A stretch of DNA of 35,436 nucleotides from contig JBHOGO010000048.1 of NCBI GenBank assembly GCA_043421945.1, positions 1 through 35,436 of the forward strand, read 5' to 3'. Both the position numbers and the translations under genes were made by a program. The notes beneath the pieces were generated by a model. That model saw only the letters and a program-made list of their open reading frames with translations. It did no database searches and was not told the DNA's origin. Below, piece after piece: positions 25,465 through 32,707 of this stretch. The first letter of the stretch is position 1; each line of letters opens with the position of its first letter. This DNA comes from Thaumasiovibrio sp043421945 (lineage in GTDB: Bacteria > Pseudomonadota > Gammaproteobacteria > Enterobacterales > Vibrionaceae).

Positions 25465-27370
25465 CGCTCAACTCGCATTTGGTGATAACCCGCTATTGGA
25501 TCATGCTGAGTTCATTCTTCAACCTGGCGAGCGCGTCTGTTTAGTTGGCCGTAATGGTGCAGGTAAATCGACGTTAATGAAAGTCCTTGATGGGCAGGTT
25601 CAATTAGATGACGGCTCTATTCAGATGATGCAAGAACTTCGCATCTCACGCTTAGAGCAAGATCCACCGCGTGATGCTGAAGGCACCGTTTTTGAATACG
25701 TTTCCGAAGGTCTAGCCGATATCGGCCGAGTGCTAGCACGTTACCATCAATTACTCGATTTAGTCGCAACTGATGCCTCTGATCGTAACTTTAACGAGTT
25801 AGGTAAATTGCAAGAGCAGATCGATTTAGCCGATGGCTGGCGTCTGGACACCAAAATTTCATCTGTTTTAGCTGACTTGAACCTTGATGGCTCTGCATTA
25901 TTGACTAGCTTATCTGGCGGCTGGCAGCGAAAAGCGGCATTAGCACGTGCATTGGCGTGTGATCCTAACGTACTGCTTTTGGATGAGCCAACTAACCACT
26001 TGGATGTTTCTACGATTGAGTGGCTTGAAACTTATCTAAAAGAGTTTCGTGGCGCTATCGTATTTATTTCGCATGACCGAGCGTTTATTCAATCGATGTC
26101 GACGCGTATTGTTGACTTAGACCGCGGTAAGCTCTCTTCTTGGCCGGGTGACTACGCAATGTACCTTGAAGCCAAAGAAGAAGCATTACGTGTAGAAGCC
26201 GAGCAGAATGCTGAGTTCGATAAAAAACTGGCTCAAGAAGAGACGTGGATTCGTCAGGGCATTAAAGCGCGTCGTACGCGTAATGAAGGTCGTGTTCGTG
26301 CGCTTAAACAGCTACGTCGTGAACGCAGCGAACGTCGTGAAGTGATGGGTAAGGCGAACATCAACCTAGATACCTCAAGTCGTTCAGGGAAAATTGTCTT
26401 TGAAGCTGAAAATCTACATTACGGCTTTGACGACAAAACCATTGTTCAAGATTTCAGCTTCTCTATCATGCGTGGCGATAAGATTGCACTTATTGGCCCT
26501 AACGGCTGTGGTAAGAGTACAGTATTGAAACTGTTGCTTGATGACCTCAAGCCGATGGGTGGCAAACTTCACTGTGGCACCAAGCTTGAAGTGGCATACT
26601 TTGACCAATATCGAGAAGTGCTCGACCCTGAGAAAACGGTCATGGATAACTTGGCAGAAGGTAAGCAAGAAGTCACGGTAGGCGGGCGTGCTCGTCATGC
26701 TCTTGGCTATTTGCAAGATTTCCTATTCCACCCGAAGCGTGCGCGTACCCCAGTTAAGGCGCTGTCTGGTGGTGAGAAGAACCGACTATTGCTTGCGAAA
26801 TTATTCCTTAAGCCTTGTAACCTGCTTATTCTCGATGAGCCAACCAATGACTTAGATATCGAAACATTGGAACTTTTAGAGGAATTGCTTGCCAATTATG
26901 AGGGTACATTGCTGCTCGTGAGCCACGATAGACAATTTGTTGATAATACCGTCACCACCTCTTGGATTTTTGAAGGGGCGGGACGTATTGATGAGTATGT
27001 TGGTGGTTACCATGATGCGATGCATCAGCGAGCAAACTCTACTGCCATGATCGCCAAGCAAGATGATGAGCGTCGTGAAAAGCAACGTTTAGCCGATGCC
27101 AAGAAAACGACTAAGCAGAGCGAAAAACCAGTCACTCTGAAGAAGCTATCTTACAAACTCCAGCGTGAGTTAGAGAACCTACCAGAGAAAGTTGAACAAT
27201 TAGAAAATGAAATTGCTGAATTACAGGAATCGATTAATGATCCTGCGTTCTTCCAGCAAGGCGAAGATGCAACATCAGCGACGTTGTCACGTTTAGCCGA
27301 TGCCGAACAAGAATTCGAAATTGCGTTTGAACGTTGGGAAGAACTAGAAGCAATGCAAAAGGGACAATAA
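25442..27370 (+). CDS. uup: ABC-F ATPase Uup
   Basis: The 642-residue soluble protein has two tandem ABC ATPase domains and no transmembrane segment. Domain 1 has GRNGAGKST (about residue 36), LSGGWQRK and LLLDEPTNHLD. Domain 2 has GPNGCGKST (about 352), LSGGEKNRLLLAKL and LLILDEPTNDLD. An arginine-rich interdomain linker (RRTRNEGRVRALKQLRRER) joins them. The C-terminal ~80 residues form the acidic coiled coil that binds DNA in E. coli Uup. Uup is an ABC-F factor implicated in ribosome function and in precise excision of transposons. It overlaps the glutaredoxin-like gene by 23 nt, and its stop overlaps the next start (TAATG). Confidence 0.95.
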   Translation: MALVTISNAQLAFGDNPLLDHAEFILQPGERVCLVGRNGAGKSTLMKVLDGQVQLDDGSIQMMQELRISRLEQDPPRDAEGTVFEYVSEGLADIGRVLARYHQLLDLVATDASDRNFNELGKLQEQIDLADGWRLDTKISSVLADLNLDGSALLTSLSGGWQRKAALARALACDPNVLLLDEPTNHLDVSTIEWLETYLKEFRGAIVFISHDRAFIQSMSTRIVDLDRGKLSSWPGDYAMYLEAKEEALRVEAEQNAEFDKKLAQEETWIRQGIKARRTRNEGRVRALKQLRRERSERREVMGKANINLDTSSRSGKIVFEAENLHYGFDDKTIVQDFSFSIMRGDKIALIGPNGCGKSTVLKLLLDDLKPMGGKLHCGTKLEVAYFDQYREVLDPEKTVMDNLAEGKQEVTVGGRARHALGYLQDFLFHPKRARTPVKALSGGEKNRLLLAKLFLKPCNLLILDEPTNDLDIETLELLEELLANYEGTLLLVSHDRQFVDNTVTTSWIFEGAGRIDEYVGGYHDAMHQRANSTAMIAKQDDERREKQRLADAKKTTKQSEKPVTLKKLSYKLQRELENLPEKVEQLENEIAELQESINDPAFFQQGEDATSATLSRLADAEQEFEIAFERWEELEAMQKGQ

Positions 27371-29172
27371 TGCGAAAGATTGATGGCTTCAAGCTAAGTG
27401 TATTAACAATAAGTATTGCTGCAGCAGCACAAGCAAACGCAGCGTTGTATCAGGTTGAAGAAGTCACTGGCATGCCAGCAAGTACTTATGCGCGTACAAT
27501 CACTGAAGACGCAAGTGCTGAGAATTGCTTTGAGAGTACGTGCGTATCAGATGATAGCTCTGTTGCGGGTGAAACGATATTAGGGCGTATGGGCGAACCT
27601 TATCGTGATGAAGTACCTTATATGGGATTCTTTCGTAACGATATCACTGAATATGGAGACTTGCAGACCTATTGCTATGATTTCTTAGGATACAGTACCT
27701 GTGAATCTTGGTCTGAGTTTGAGTGGGCAGCGATAAGCCGTGAAAGAAATGCATGGAGCAGTGGCTATCAATCAAATGCAACGGCATACAATAATGGTGA
27801 AGTACTTGACCTGAGCGAAATTACTGGCGGAGATGCAGAAGGCTCCACGGTAAATTCTATTGTCAATGACATTACTGCTTCGGGCTCAATTGTTGGCACA
27901 ACAAGTGCCGCTTTTATTGCTAACAATAACGGGAACTACCCACGAGAGTTCCGAAAGCGTGGCTATGTTTATGCAGAAGGTGAGTCGCCTTTAGAGCTTA
28001 AGCCGATTGCAGACATCAATGATGTCATTACAACGCATGGGCAGACTAGCGGATTCGCATCTGTTTCTCTTGTTGATGGCTCTTCGCTTTATGCTGGCTC
28101 TAGTGCGACAAACATCTTTGGCTCAGATTACAGTAGTGATAAAGACGGCAGTCATGACTGTACTGTCGGAACGGATAGTTATGCCTGTAATAATTTAAGC
28201 TTTGTTACTCAGGCTACAGTTTGGGATGAGTCTGGTGTCGGTTACCGTATGGTTTCGCGTTGGATTGATAGTAATACTACGGTCATCCGAGATAAACGTG
28301 CCCGACAAGCCTCAGTAAGAGGTATGGCTTTGGTTGATGTGGGTGAAGGTGAGCTGCCTTACGGTGTCGGGTACTCTTCTGAGTATGTTGATAGCAATGG
28401 TATCTCTATGGCAGCACGCGCAGTGGTCTTTAAGCCTAAGGATGACTTTGATGCGACTGATTTATCAACGCCACAGTGGGATTTAGTGACCATACCTGGC
28501 ATCGAATTAGTGAGTAGCAGTACTGCCATTCGTCTTTATACGACGGCTGTTGATATTAACGATTCAGGTGTAGTTATTGGGCATGCAAAGAATGAAGTCG
28601 CAGAGAGTCGAATTTACCCTCTGAAGAGCTTTATTTATGACATCAACTCAGGGTCGACATCACTGTTTGATAGTTTGAATTCTAGCTTCTTTGGTAGTGT
28701 GCATTCTGTTGCTTCTTCCATTAATAACCATAACGAAATCGTTGGCTGGACCGATATAGAGCAGGTTAACGAAGTGTCTGGTCGTCAGCGTCGCCAACGT
28801 GGCTTTATCTACCGCTATGGTGAAGAACGTAACAGCGAGCTGTTTGGTAACCGTGAGGCTTGGTTACTCGACGACTTAACGTTTGGTGACGAAGATACTA
28901 ACTTATATCGTATCGCGCAGGCGCATGACATCAACGATGCGGGTGTTATTTCTGCAACCGCGCTTAAATGTGAATCTGGTTATGACTCGAATGCTATTGA
29001 TGCAACGTGTTCATCTACAGAGTCGCTGGTGGCTGTAAAGTTAATGCCTAATCCATCAGGAGAAGTATCGACAAGACCGACAGAATCTACCGTTATTTCT
29101 CGTGAAGGGGGAAGTCTCGGTTGGTTAGGGCTGTCTATTCTGGGCTTACTCGGCTTTCGACGTCGTCAATAA
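27370..29172 (+). CDS. DUF3466 family exported protein with GlyGly-CTERM anchor
   Basis: The 600-residue product has a Sec signal peptide (MRKIDGFKLSVLTISIAAAAQANA, then ALYQV). A long beta-rich region follows, with repeated segments of the type DINDSGVVIGHA, SINNHNEIVGWT and DINDAGVISATA (HAF-like repeats typical of DUF3466). The C-terminus (GGSLGWLGLSILGLLGFRRRQ) is a GlyGly-CTERM sorting signal: glycine pair, hydrophobic helix, basic end. Such proteins are cut by rhombosortase and exported through the type II system in Vibrio and Shewanella. The ATG at 27370 overlaps the uup stop (TAATG), so translation is coupled. Function unknown. Confidence 0.87.
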   Translation: MRKIDGFKLSVLTISIAAAAQANAALYQVEEVTGMPASTYARTITEDASAENCFESTCVSDDSSVAGETILGRMGEPYRDEVPYMGFFRNDITEYGDLQTYCYDFLGYSTCESWSEFEWAAISRERNAWSSGYQSNATAYNNGEVLDLSEITGGDAEGSTVNSIVNDITASGSIVGTTSAAFIANNNGNYPREFRKRGYVYAEGESPLELKPIADINDVITTHGQTSGFASVSLVDGSSLYAGSSATNIFGSDYSSDKDGSHDCTVGTDSYACNNLSFVTQATVWDESGVGYRMVSRWIDSNTTVIRDKRARQASVRGMALVDVGEGELPYGVGYSSEYVDSNGISMAARAVVFKPKDDFDATDLSTPQWDLVTIPGIELVSSSTAIRLYTTAVDINDSGVVIGHAKNEVAESRIYPLKSFIYDINSGSTSLFDSLNSSFFGSVHSVASSINNHNEIVGWTDIEQVNEVSGRQRRQRGFIYRYGEERNSELFGNREAWLLDDLTFGDEDTNLYRIAQAHDINDAGVISATALKCESGYDSNAIDATCSSTESLVAVKLMPNPSGEVSTRPTESTVISREGGSLGWLGLSILGLLGFRRRQ

Positions 29173-29181
29173 AAAAAACTG

Positions 29182-29226
29182 ATATTTTCGCTCCTGCTCA
29201 CATTTTAACCTGCGGGGCGAAAATAT
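29182..29226. terminator. Long-stem hairpin after the DUF3466 gene
   Basis: ATATTTTCGCTCC (29182-29194) pairs with GGGGCGAAAATAT (29214-29226), 13 bp with one T-G pair, around a 19-nt loop. On the plus strand only a weak T-rich tail follows. On the minus strand the stem is followed by eight T residues, although no minus-strand gene ends here. It probably ends the rlmKL-grx-uup-DUF3466 transcript, but not with a classical T-tract. Confidence 0.5.
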
Positions 29227-29282
29227 TATTGCCTTATTGCATAGTTTCACCAATTCTTATAACTGGGGTCACAAAACTCCAT

Positions 29283-29300
29283 CATTACGTCACCGTAATG
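29283..29300. promoter_or_regulatory. Inverted repeat in the rmf upstream region
   Basis: CATTACG-TCAC-CGTAATG, 7-bp perfect arms, ends 34 nt before the rmf ATG. It may be an operator or a hairpin in the rmf mRNA leader. A possible promoter, TTGCAT-15 nt-TATAAC (29237-29263), lies just upstream, which would put this repeat near or after the transcription start. rmf is known elsewhere to respond to stringent response and CRP; neither site is recognised here. Confidence 0.35.
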
Positions 29301-29334
29301 GCGCTACATACATTGTAAGGATGAGGAACAAACT

Positions 29335-29508
29335 ATGAAGAGACAAAAACGGGATCGTTTAGAGCGAGCTCAAAAAAGCGGATACCAAGCAGGTGTCAAT
29401 GGTCGCTCTCAAGAAAGTTGTCCATATCAAACCTTGGATGCCCGTACGCAATGGCTTGGTGGTTGGCGGGATGCCAGAGAAGATTTACAAACCGGTCTCT
29501 ACAAATAA
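29335..29508 (+). CDS. rmf: Ribosome modulation factor RMF
   Basis: The 57-residue basic protein was found by reading the frame directly. It begins MKRQKRDRLERAQ and continues with GYQAG, NGRSQESCPYQ, TQWLGGWRDARED and GLYK, nearly identical in pattern and length (55) to E. coli RMF. RMF binds the 30S subunit near the anti-Shine-Dalgarno and drives 70S dimerisation to inactive 100S particles in stationary phase. GAGGAA lies 6 nt upstream of the ATG, and a strong terminator follows. In E. coli and Vibrio rmf is usually next to fabA; fabA is not seen here. Confidence 0.97.
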   Translation: MKRQKRDRLERAQKSGYQAGVNGRSQESCPYQTLDARTQWLGGWRDAREDLQTGLYK

Positions 29509-29522
29509 CCCTCTTGAAGGAT

Positions 29523-29547
29523 AAAGCCCCATAATAAGGGGCTTTTT
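29523..29547 (+). terminator. Intrinsic terminator after rmf
   Basis: AAAGCCCC (29523-29530) pairs with GGGGCTTT (29538-29545) around a 7-nt AT-rich loop, followed by a T run. Confidence 0.92.
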
Positions 29548-29807
29548 CTATACCAACCTAGTGCACTATAACTTATTTAGTGTGTTGCATTAGTAAAGCG
29601 TAATATAGAGTGAGTAGAGCAACCAGCCGATCATGTTAAGTCAATGACGCCAGCGACGAACAAGTCTTAATTGATTCTATACGTCTCTGCGTTCAACAAT
29701 TAATTGCATAATCTAAACCGTTCAAGGTCGTGACTTCAGCTTTTAACGGTTTTATTATCCCTCGACATTAGCGTTCATCTATTTAATACGTAAGCCCACT
29801 CAACTTA

Positions 29808-30155
29808 ATGTATCCCAATCAAACTGAATTTCTTGAGCATATCATCACCGGTGTAACAACGAAGTTTGTCCTGCTCGCAAAGCTAGTAGTTCATACATAC
29901 AATGAGACATCGTTGGGAGCAAACGGCTCCTTCCATTTAATGGAGTCAGTTAATTCTATATTGGAGATGCTCTCACGAATAAGATGACCTGCAGCGATTA
30001 AGCGTGAAATTGAGGAAGGAGTAACTCAATTCAGTGAGGATCACAATAGGGTTTTAACCCAGTTTGAGAGTAACGAGGCTGTGGTTGATATGTAGGAACA
30101 ACGTAAAAATGTCATCGAGTGACAAATAACTAGTGATCCAAAAGGTGCTCAATGA
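29808..30155 (+). pseudogene. Decayed gene of unknown family, interrupted by in-frame stops
   Basis: From an ATG at 29808 (MYPNQTEFLEHIITG...) the frame is open for 59 codons to a TGA at 29985. It then continues in the same frame with protein-like sequence (PAAIKREIEEGVTQFSEDHN, then RVLTQFESNEAVVDM) to a TAG at 30093, then EQRKNVIE to a TGA at 30120, then QITSDPKGAQ. Continuous coding-like composition across three stops suggests one degraded gene of at least 115 codons. No Shine-Dalgarno precedes the ATG and no family is recognised. It lies where fabA would be expected in related genomes, but it is not FabA. Confidence 0.4.
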
Positions 30156-30228
30156 TCTTGATAATAGCGAGTCGGGCAGAGTAATGACCATGCATTCGCT
30201 CGACGGACAGTTTTGTGAGTAAGGTAGT

Positions 30229-30411
30229 ATGGCAAAGGGTGTCTATCGATTTCAGAAATACAATTTAAGTGGCGAGCCAGTGATAAGCCGTCAGTCGAAG
30301 CAATATGTGTTTGAAAATTTTCGTCTCGATGAGCTTGTACAGATTGCCCGTTTACTCTATCGACGTGAGGGTGATGCGGTAGCGACGCGTTGGTTACTCA
30401 TTAATGAGTAA
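30229..30411 (+). CDS. Small hypothetical protein (60 aa)
   Basis: The 60-residue basic protein (MAKGVYRFQKYNLSGEPV...) is followed by a predicted helix rich in Leu/Arg (FRLDELVQIARLLYRREGDAVATRWLL). AAGG lies 5-6 nt before the ATG, which supports real translation. No transmembrane helix, signal peptide or cysteine motif is present and no family is recognised. It converges on the first protease gene and shares the hairpin between them as a possible bidirectional terminator. Confidence 0.6.
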   Translation: MAKGVYRFQKYNLSGEPVISRQSKQYVFENFRLDELVQIARLLYRREGDAVATRWLLINE

Positions 30412-30444
30412 GGCAGGTGGTGCGGGGCTCCGTTGAGCTAGAAA

Positions 30445-30476
30445 GAAAAATGCCCTTCCTTATAAGAGGAAGGGCA
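30445..30476 (-). terminator. Terminator after the first protease gene, probably bidirectional
   Basis: GCCCTTCCT (30452-30460) pairs with AGGAAGGGC (30467-30475) around TATAAG, extended by a T-A pair. On the minus strand it is followed by TTTTTCTTTC, a good T-tract for the protease gene ending at 30488. The plus-strand tail (AATATTATTGTTTT) is weaker but could serve the 60-aa gene. Confidence 0.85.
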
Positions 30477-30487
30477 ATATTATTGTT

Positions 30488-32113
30488 TTAACGACGCACT
30501 CTAAAGCGCGCCAACAGTGCTAGTGCAGCTAGCATAACCAGTGAAGTTGAACCTCCTTTGCTACCAGAATCTGGTTTTTCAGGGGAATCAGGGGAATCAA
30601 TGTCACAACTTCCGTCGTCACATGGATCAACATAACAATCTTCACCGTAAAGGCATGGGTCAGGGATCACCGGAACCTCTGGCTCCTCAAAACAATCCTG
30701 CTCATCACCGTATAAGCAAGGCTCTGGCGAGATGAAAGGCGGCTCTTCAAAACAGCCATCATTAAACTCGCAAGGCGTTGCCAAATCTGGGTTCTCATCG
30801 ACACCGAAGAATAAATCAACGTGAGTTTCCACGTTAATCTCTAATTCAGACTCGTATGACTCACCGAAATACACTAAACGCGCATCTTGATTACCACGAA
30901 TCTCAATTTCGCAGTGCTCGAAGACTTCCAACAGTTCAGGACAACGGTTCTCCGCAATATAGAAAAACTCGCTATCGGTTAAGCTCGGTGCAATCACTTG
31001 TGTATCCAGCGACATATTTTGCACTGTCACCGTATATTCAGGCTCATACACATCCGCTTCTGTTTCCACTTGGTTGAATGCGCTTGATGTACTTAACGAG
31101 TTAAGGACTTGCGTGAACCAGTGAGAATACCATTGCGTTGCATTGAATGCGCTGGTGTACGTACCATCTGAAGGGAACCACGTACCACGCGAGACTACAC
31201 CGTAAATAGTGTTGTCTTCACCGTACAACCCCGTTCCACTGTCGCCAGGCGCAGTCCCCGTCAAGGGGAGGCTTCCTGCAGTTCTAATGTCGATGCTAGT
31301 ATCTAGATTCACTCTAACCGAGTTGGATTTATATTCAGGGGTATGAGTATCAAATGAGCAGTCGCCTTGAATCATCTCCCCTTCCTGATTCATACCCAAT
31401 ATTGTGCATGACATATCAGCTGGGCGCTGAATAACATGCACTTCAGCCTTCTGTAAGCTGGTCGGTAATTGGTTTGTTTCCCAGTCCATTCCCCAGCCCA
31501 TGAACGTAAAGCTCGTATCTAGTTCAATGCTAAGGTCAGAGATAAACCCTTCAATGGATGATGCTGTGTAGCTATCCTCTAATACAGCGGGGCGCGTAAA
31601 CTTGACACTCTCTTGGTGAGGAATGCGCACAGGTAACTCAATGAGTACCGTGTCATGCGTGGTGTCGTGAGTTGAACCATGAAATATGTACTTCGACGAG
31701 TGATTGAAGTCATCGACACGCAGTAGATCACTGGCGAGCGGGTAGATAATGTTGTCAATCACATGCTCTCGGTAGTCACGATTCTCTTGCCAACTCCATT
31801 CGTGGTATTTAAGGGCTTGACCATCAAACACCAATTCATCTTCGTCGTAAAAGCCGAGACCTTGATAGACTTTAACGCGGGCATCCACATCAAAATGGTT
31901 ATCATCCCATAATGGTGTGCAGTGTTTGGCCGTTAATATCCATTTTCCACTCAGTAATGTGCCACCACAGGTTGTGCCGTAGCCAATATCAAGGGCAACA
32001 ATGTAATCTTTGTAATCGTCCATTGTCGCGTCAACACCACCGGTAATAAACGGTTGTGGCTGCGCAATAGCCAAAGAAGGCAATAATGCCAATAGTAATG
32101 AAAAGTTTTTCAT
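30488..32113 (-). CDS. Secreted trypsin-like serine protease with Cys-rich linker and GlyGly-CTERM (Ves-like)
   Basis: The 541-residue S1 protease has a signal peptide (MKNFSLLLALLPSLAIA) and a short propeptide leading to ITGGVDA, a trypsin-type activation site. The catalytic triad is H64 (LTAKHC), D154 (THDTVLIEL) and S292 (PGDSGTGLYG). A beta domain (about 345-440) follows, then a linker of four PC...C units (about 445-510) and the GlyGly-CTERM tail (SKGGSTSLVMLAALALLARF, then RVRR). GlyGly-CTERM substrates are cleaved by rhombosortase, and the Vibrio cholerae Ves proteases share this layout and leave through type II secretion. It starts 1 nt after a 48-aa peptide gene and is paralogous to the gene at 32708. 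Confidence 0.92.
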   Translation of the reverse strand: MKNFSLLLALLPSLAIAQPQPFITGGVDATMDDYKDYIVALDIGYGTTCGGTLLSGKWILTAKHCTPLWDDNHFDVDARVKVYQGLGFYDEDELVFDGQALKYHEWSWQENRDYREHVIDNIIYPLASDLLRVDDFNHSSKYIFHGSTHDTTHDTVLIELPVRIPHQESVKFTRPAVLEDSYTASSIEGFISDLSIELDTSFTFMGWGMDWETNQLPTSLQKAEVHVIQRPADMSCTILGMNQEGEMIQGDCSFDTHTPEYKSNSVRVNLDTSIDIRTAGSLPLTGTAPGDSGTGLYGEDNTIYGVVSRGTWFPSDGTYTSAFNATQWYSHWFTQVLNSLSTSSAFNQVETEADVYEPEYTVTVQNMSLDTQVIAPSLTDSEFFYIAENRCPELLEVFEHCEIEIRGNQDARLVYFGESYESELEINVETHVDLFFGVDENPDLATPCEFNDGCFEEPPFISPEPCLYGDEQDCFEEPEVPVIPDPCLYGEDCYVDPCDDGSCDIDSPDSPEKPDSGSKGGSTSLVMLAALALLARFRVRR

Positions 32114-32114
32114 G

Positions 32115-32261
32115 TCATTTCCTTGTTTTGAATGAGGTTAATATGAGTCTTTCGACATGCTTCAAGCTTCGAGTAAAGTGCCCACTTTCCAGTCTTTCGA
32201 CACCAGCAAAAGTAACCGTCGGTATCACTGATATGACACCAATAAGAATGAGTTTTTTCAT
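32115..32261 (-). CDS. Small predicted secreted cationic peptide (48 aa), coupled to the protease gene
   Basis: Read on the minus strand from the ATG at 32261, the ORF encodes a textbook signal peptide (MKKLILIGVISVIPTVTFA) followed by a 29-residue basic segment starting GVERLESGHFTRSLKHVERL. GAGAG lies about 6 nt before the ATG, and the TGA is one nucleotide from the protease ATG (TGACATG), implying an operon and translational coupling. The mature part contains two VERL units, encoded by a repeated GTCGAAAGACT. A homologous leader before the second protease lacks this open frame, so its status as a real protein is uncertain. Possible roles are a secreted peptide or a leader ORF controlling protease translation. 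Confidence 0.5.
   Translation of the reverse strand: MKKLILIGVISVIPTVTFAGVERLESGHFTRSLKHVERLILTSFKTRK
32147..32201 (-). repeat. GTCGAAAGAC repeats in the protease leader (third copy at 34189-34198)
   Basis: GTCGAAAGAC (minus strand) occurs at 32192-32201 and 32147-32156, and again at 34189-34198 before the second protease gene. Each can fold as a 3-bp stem with a GAAA tetraloop. The copies nearest each protease start lie in a homologous block of about 40 nt with roughly three-quarters identity. Confidence 0.6.
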
Positions 32262-32707
32262 ATTTTTCTCTCAAATTTAAAAGGCAACGAGGGATATTAT
32301 TTAACGGAAACGACAATCAACAAGAGGGCCAAGAAACGGCAAGGTGTGTATCGGGGTGCGTGAATGCACAAGTCGAAGAATTATTTCACTCGAAATTTAA
32401 CAAATCAATTGGAATAGAAGAAGATTAAAGAATATGCGATTTATAATGTTGATGCGTGTGGCGTATATCCCAAAATTGAAAGTGTTCATAAAAGTTTTAG
32501 GGATGTGAAATAATTGATAGAGTTAATAGTGGGGTTGTTTTCTGTTCGGAGTTGTGATGTGTGAGTATATTTATTCAGGTTATTGGGGTAACAGGTTTAA
32601 TTGGATGATATATCCCCCCAATTAAATTAAGCATAGCATATTAAATGAAGATGAGTTTTTATGGGGTTAAATTGTTAGAGAATTGCCCTTCAATAAGGGC
32701 AATCACG
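32262..32707. other. AT-rich spacer between the two protease genes
   Basis: This 446-nt, visibly AT-rich region holds the candidate leftward promoter of the small-peptide/protease unit (TTGTTG 32323-32318, 18-nt spacer, TAATAT 32299-32294, minus strand). It also holds a 9-bp inverted repeat TTTAATTGG (32596-32604) with CCAATTAAA (32618-32626) and the hairpin after the second protease (32682-32703). No ORF of note is seen. Confidence 0.45.
32682..32703 (-). terminator. Hairpin after the second protease gene
   Basis: ATTGCCCTT (32682-32690) pairs with AAGGGCAAT (32695-32703) around CAAT, 4 nt after the stop codon. The minus-strand tail is only moderately T-rich (TCTCTAACAATTT), so termination may be weak. 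The stem core resembles that of the other protease terminator. Confidence 0.6.

Noticed and set aside
32086..32280. Plus-strand ORF of 64 codons opposite the protease leader
   Set aside because: It is the complement of the signal-peptide-encoding small ORF and protease start, has no ribosome site and looks like a shadow.
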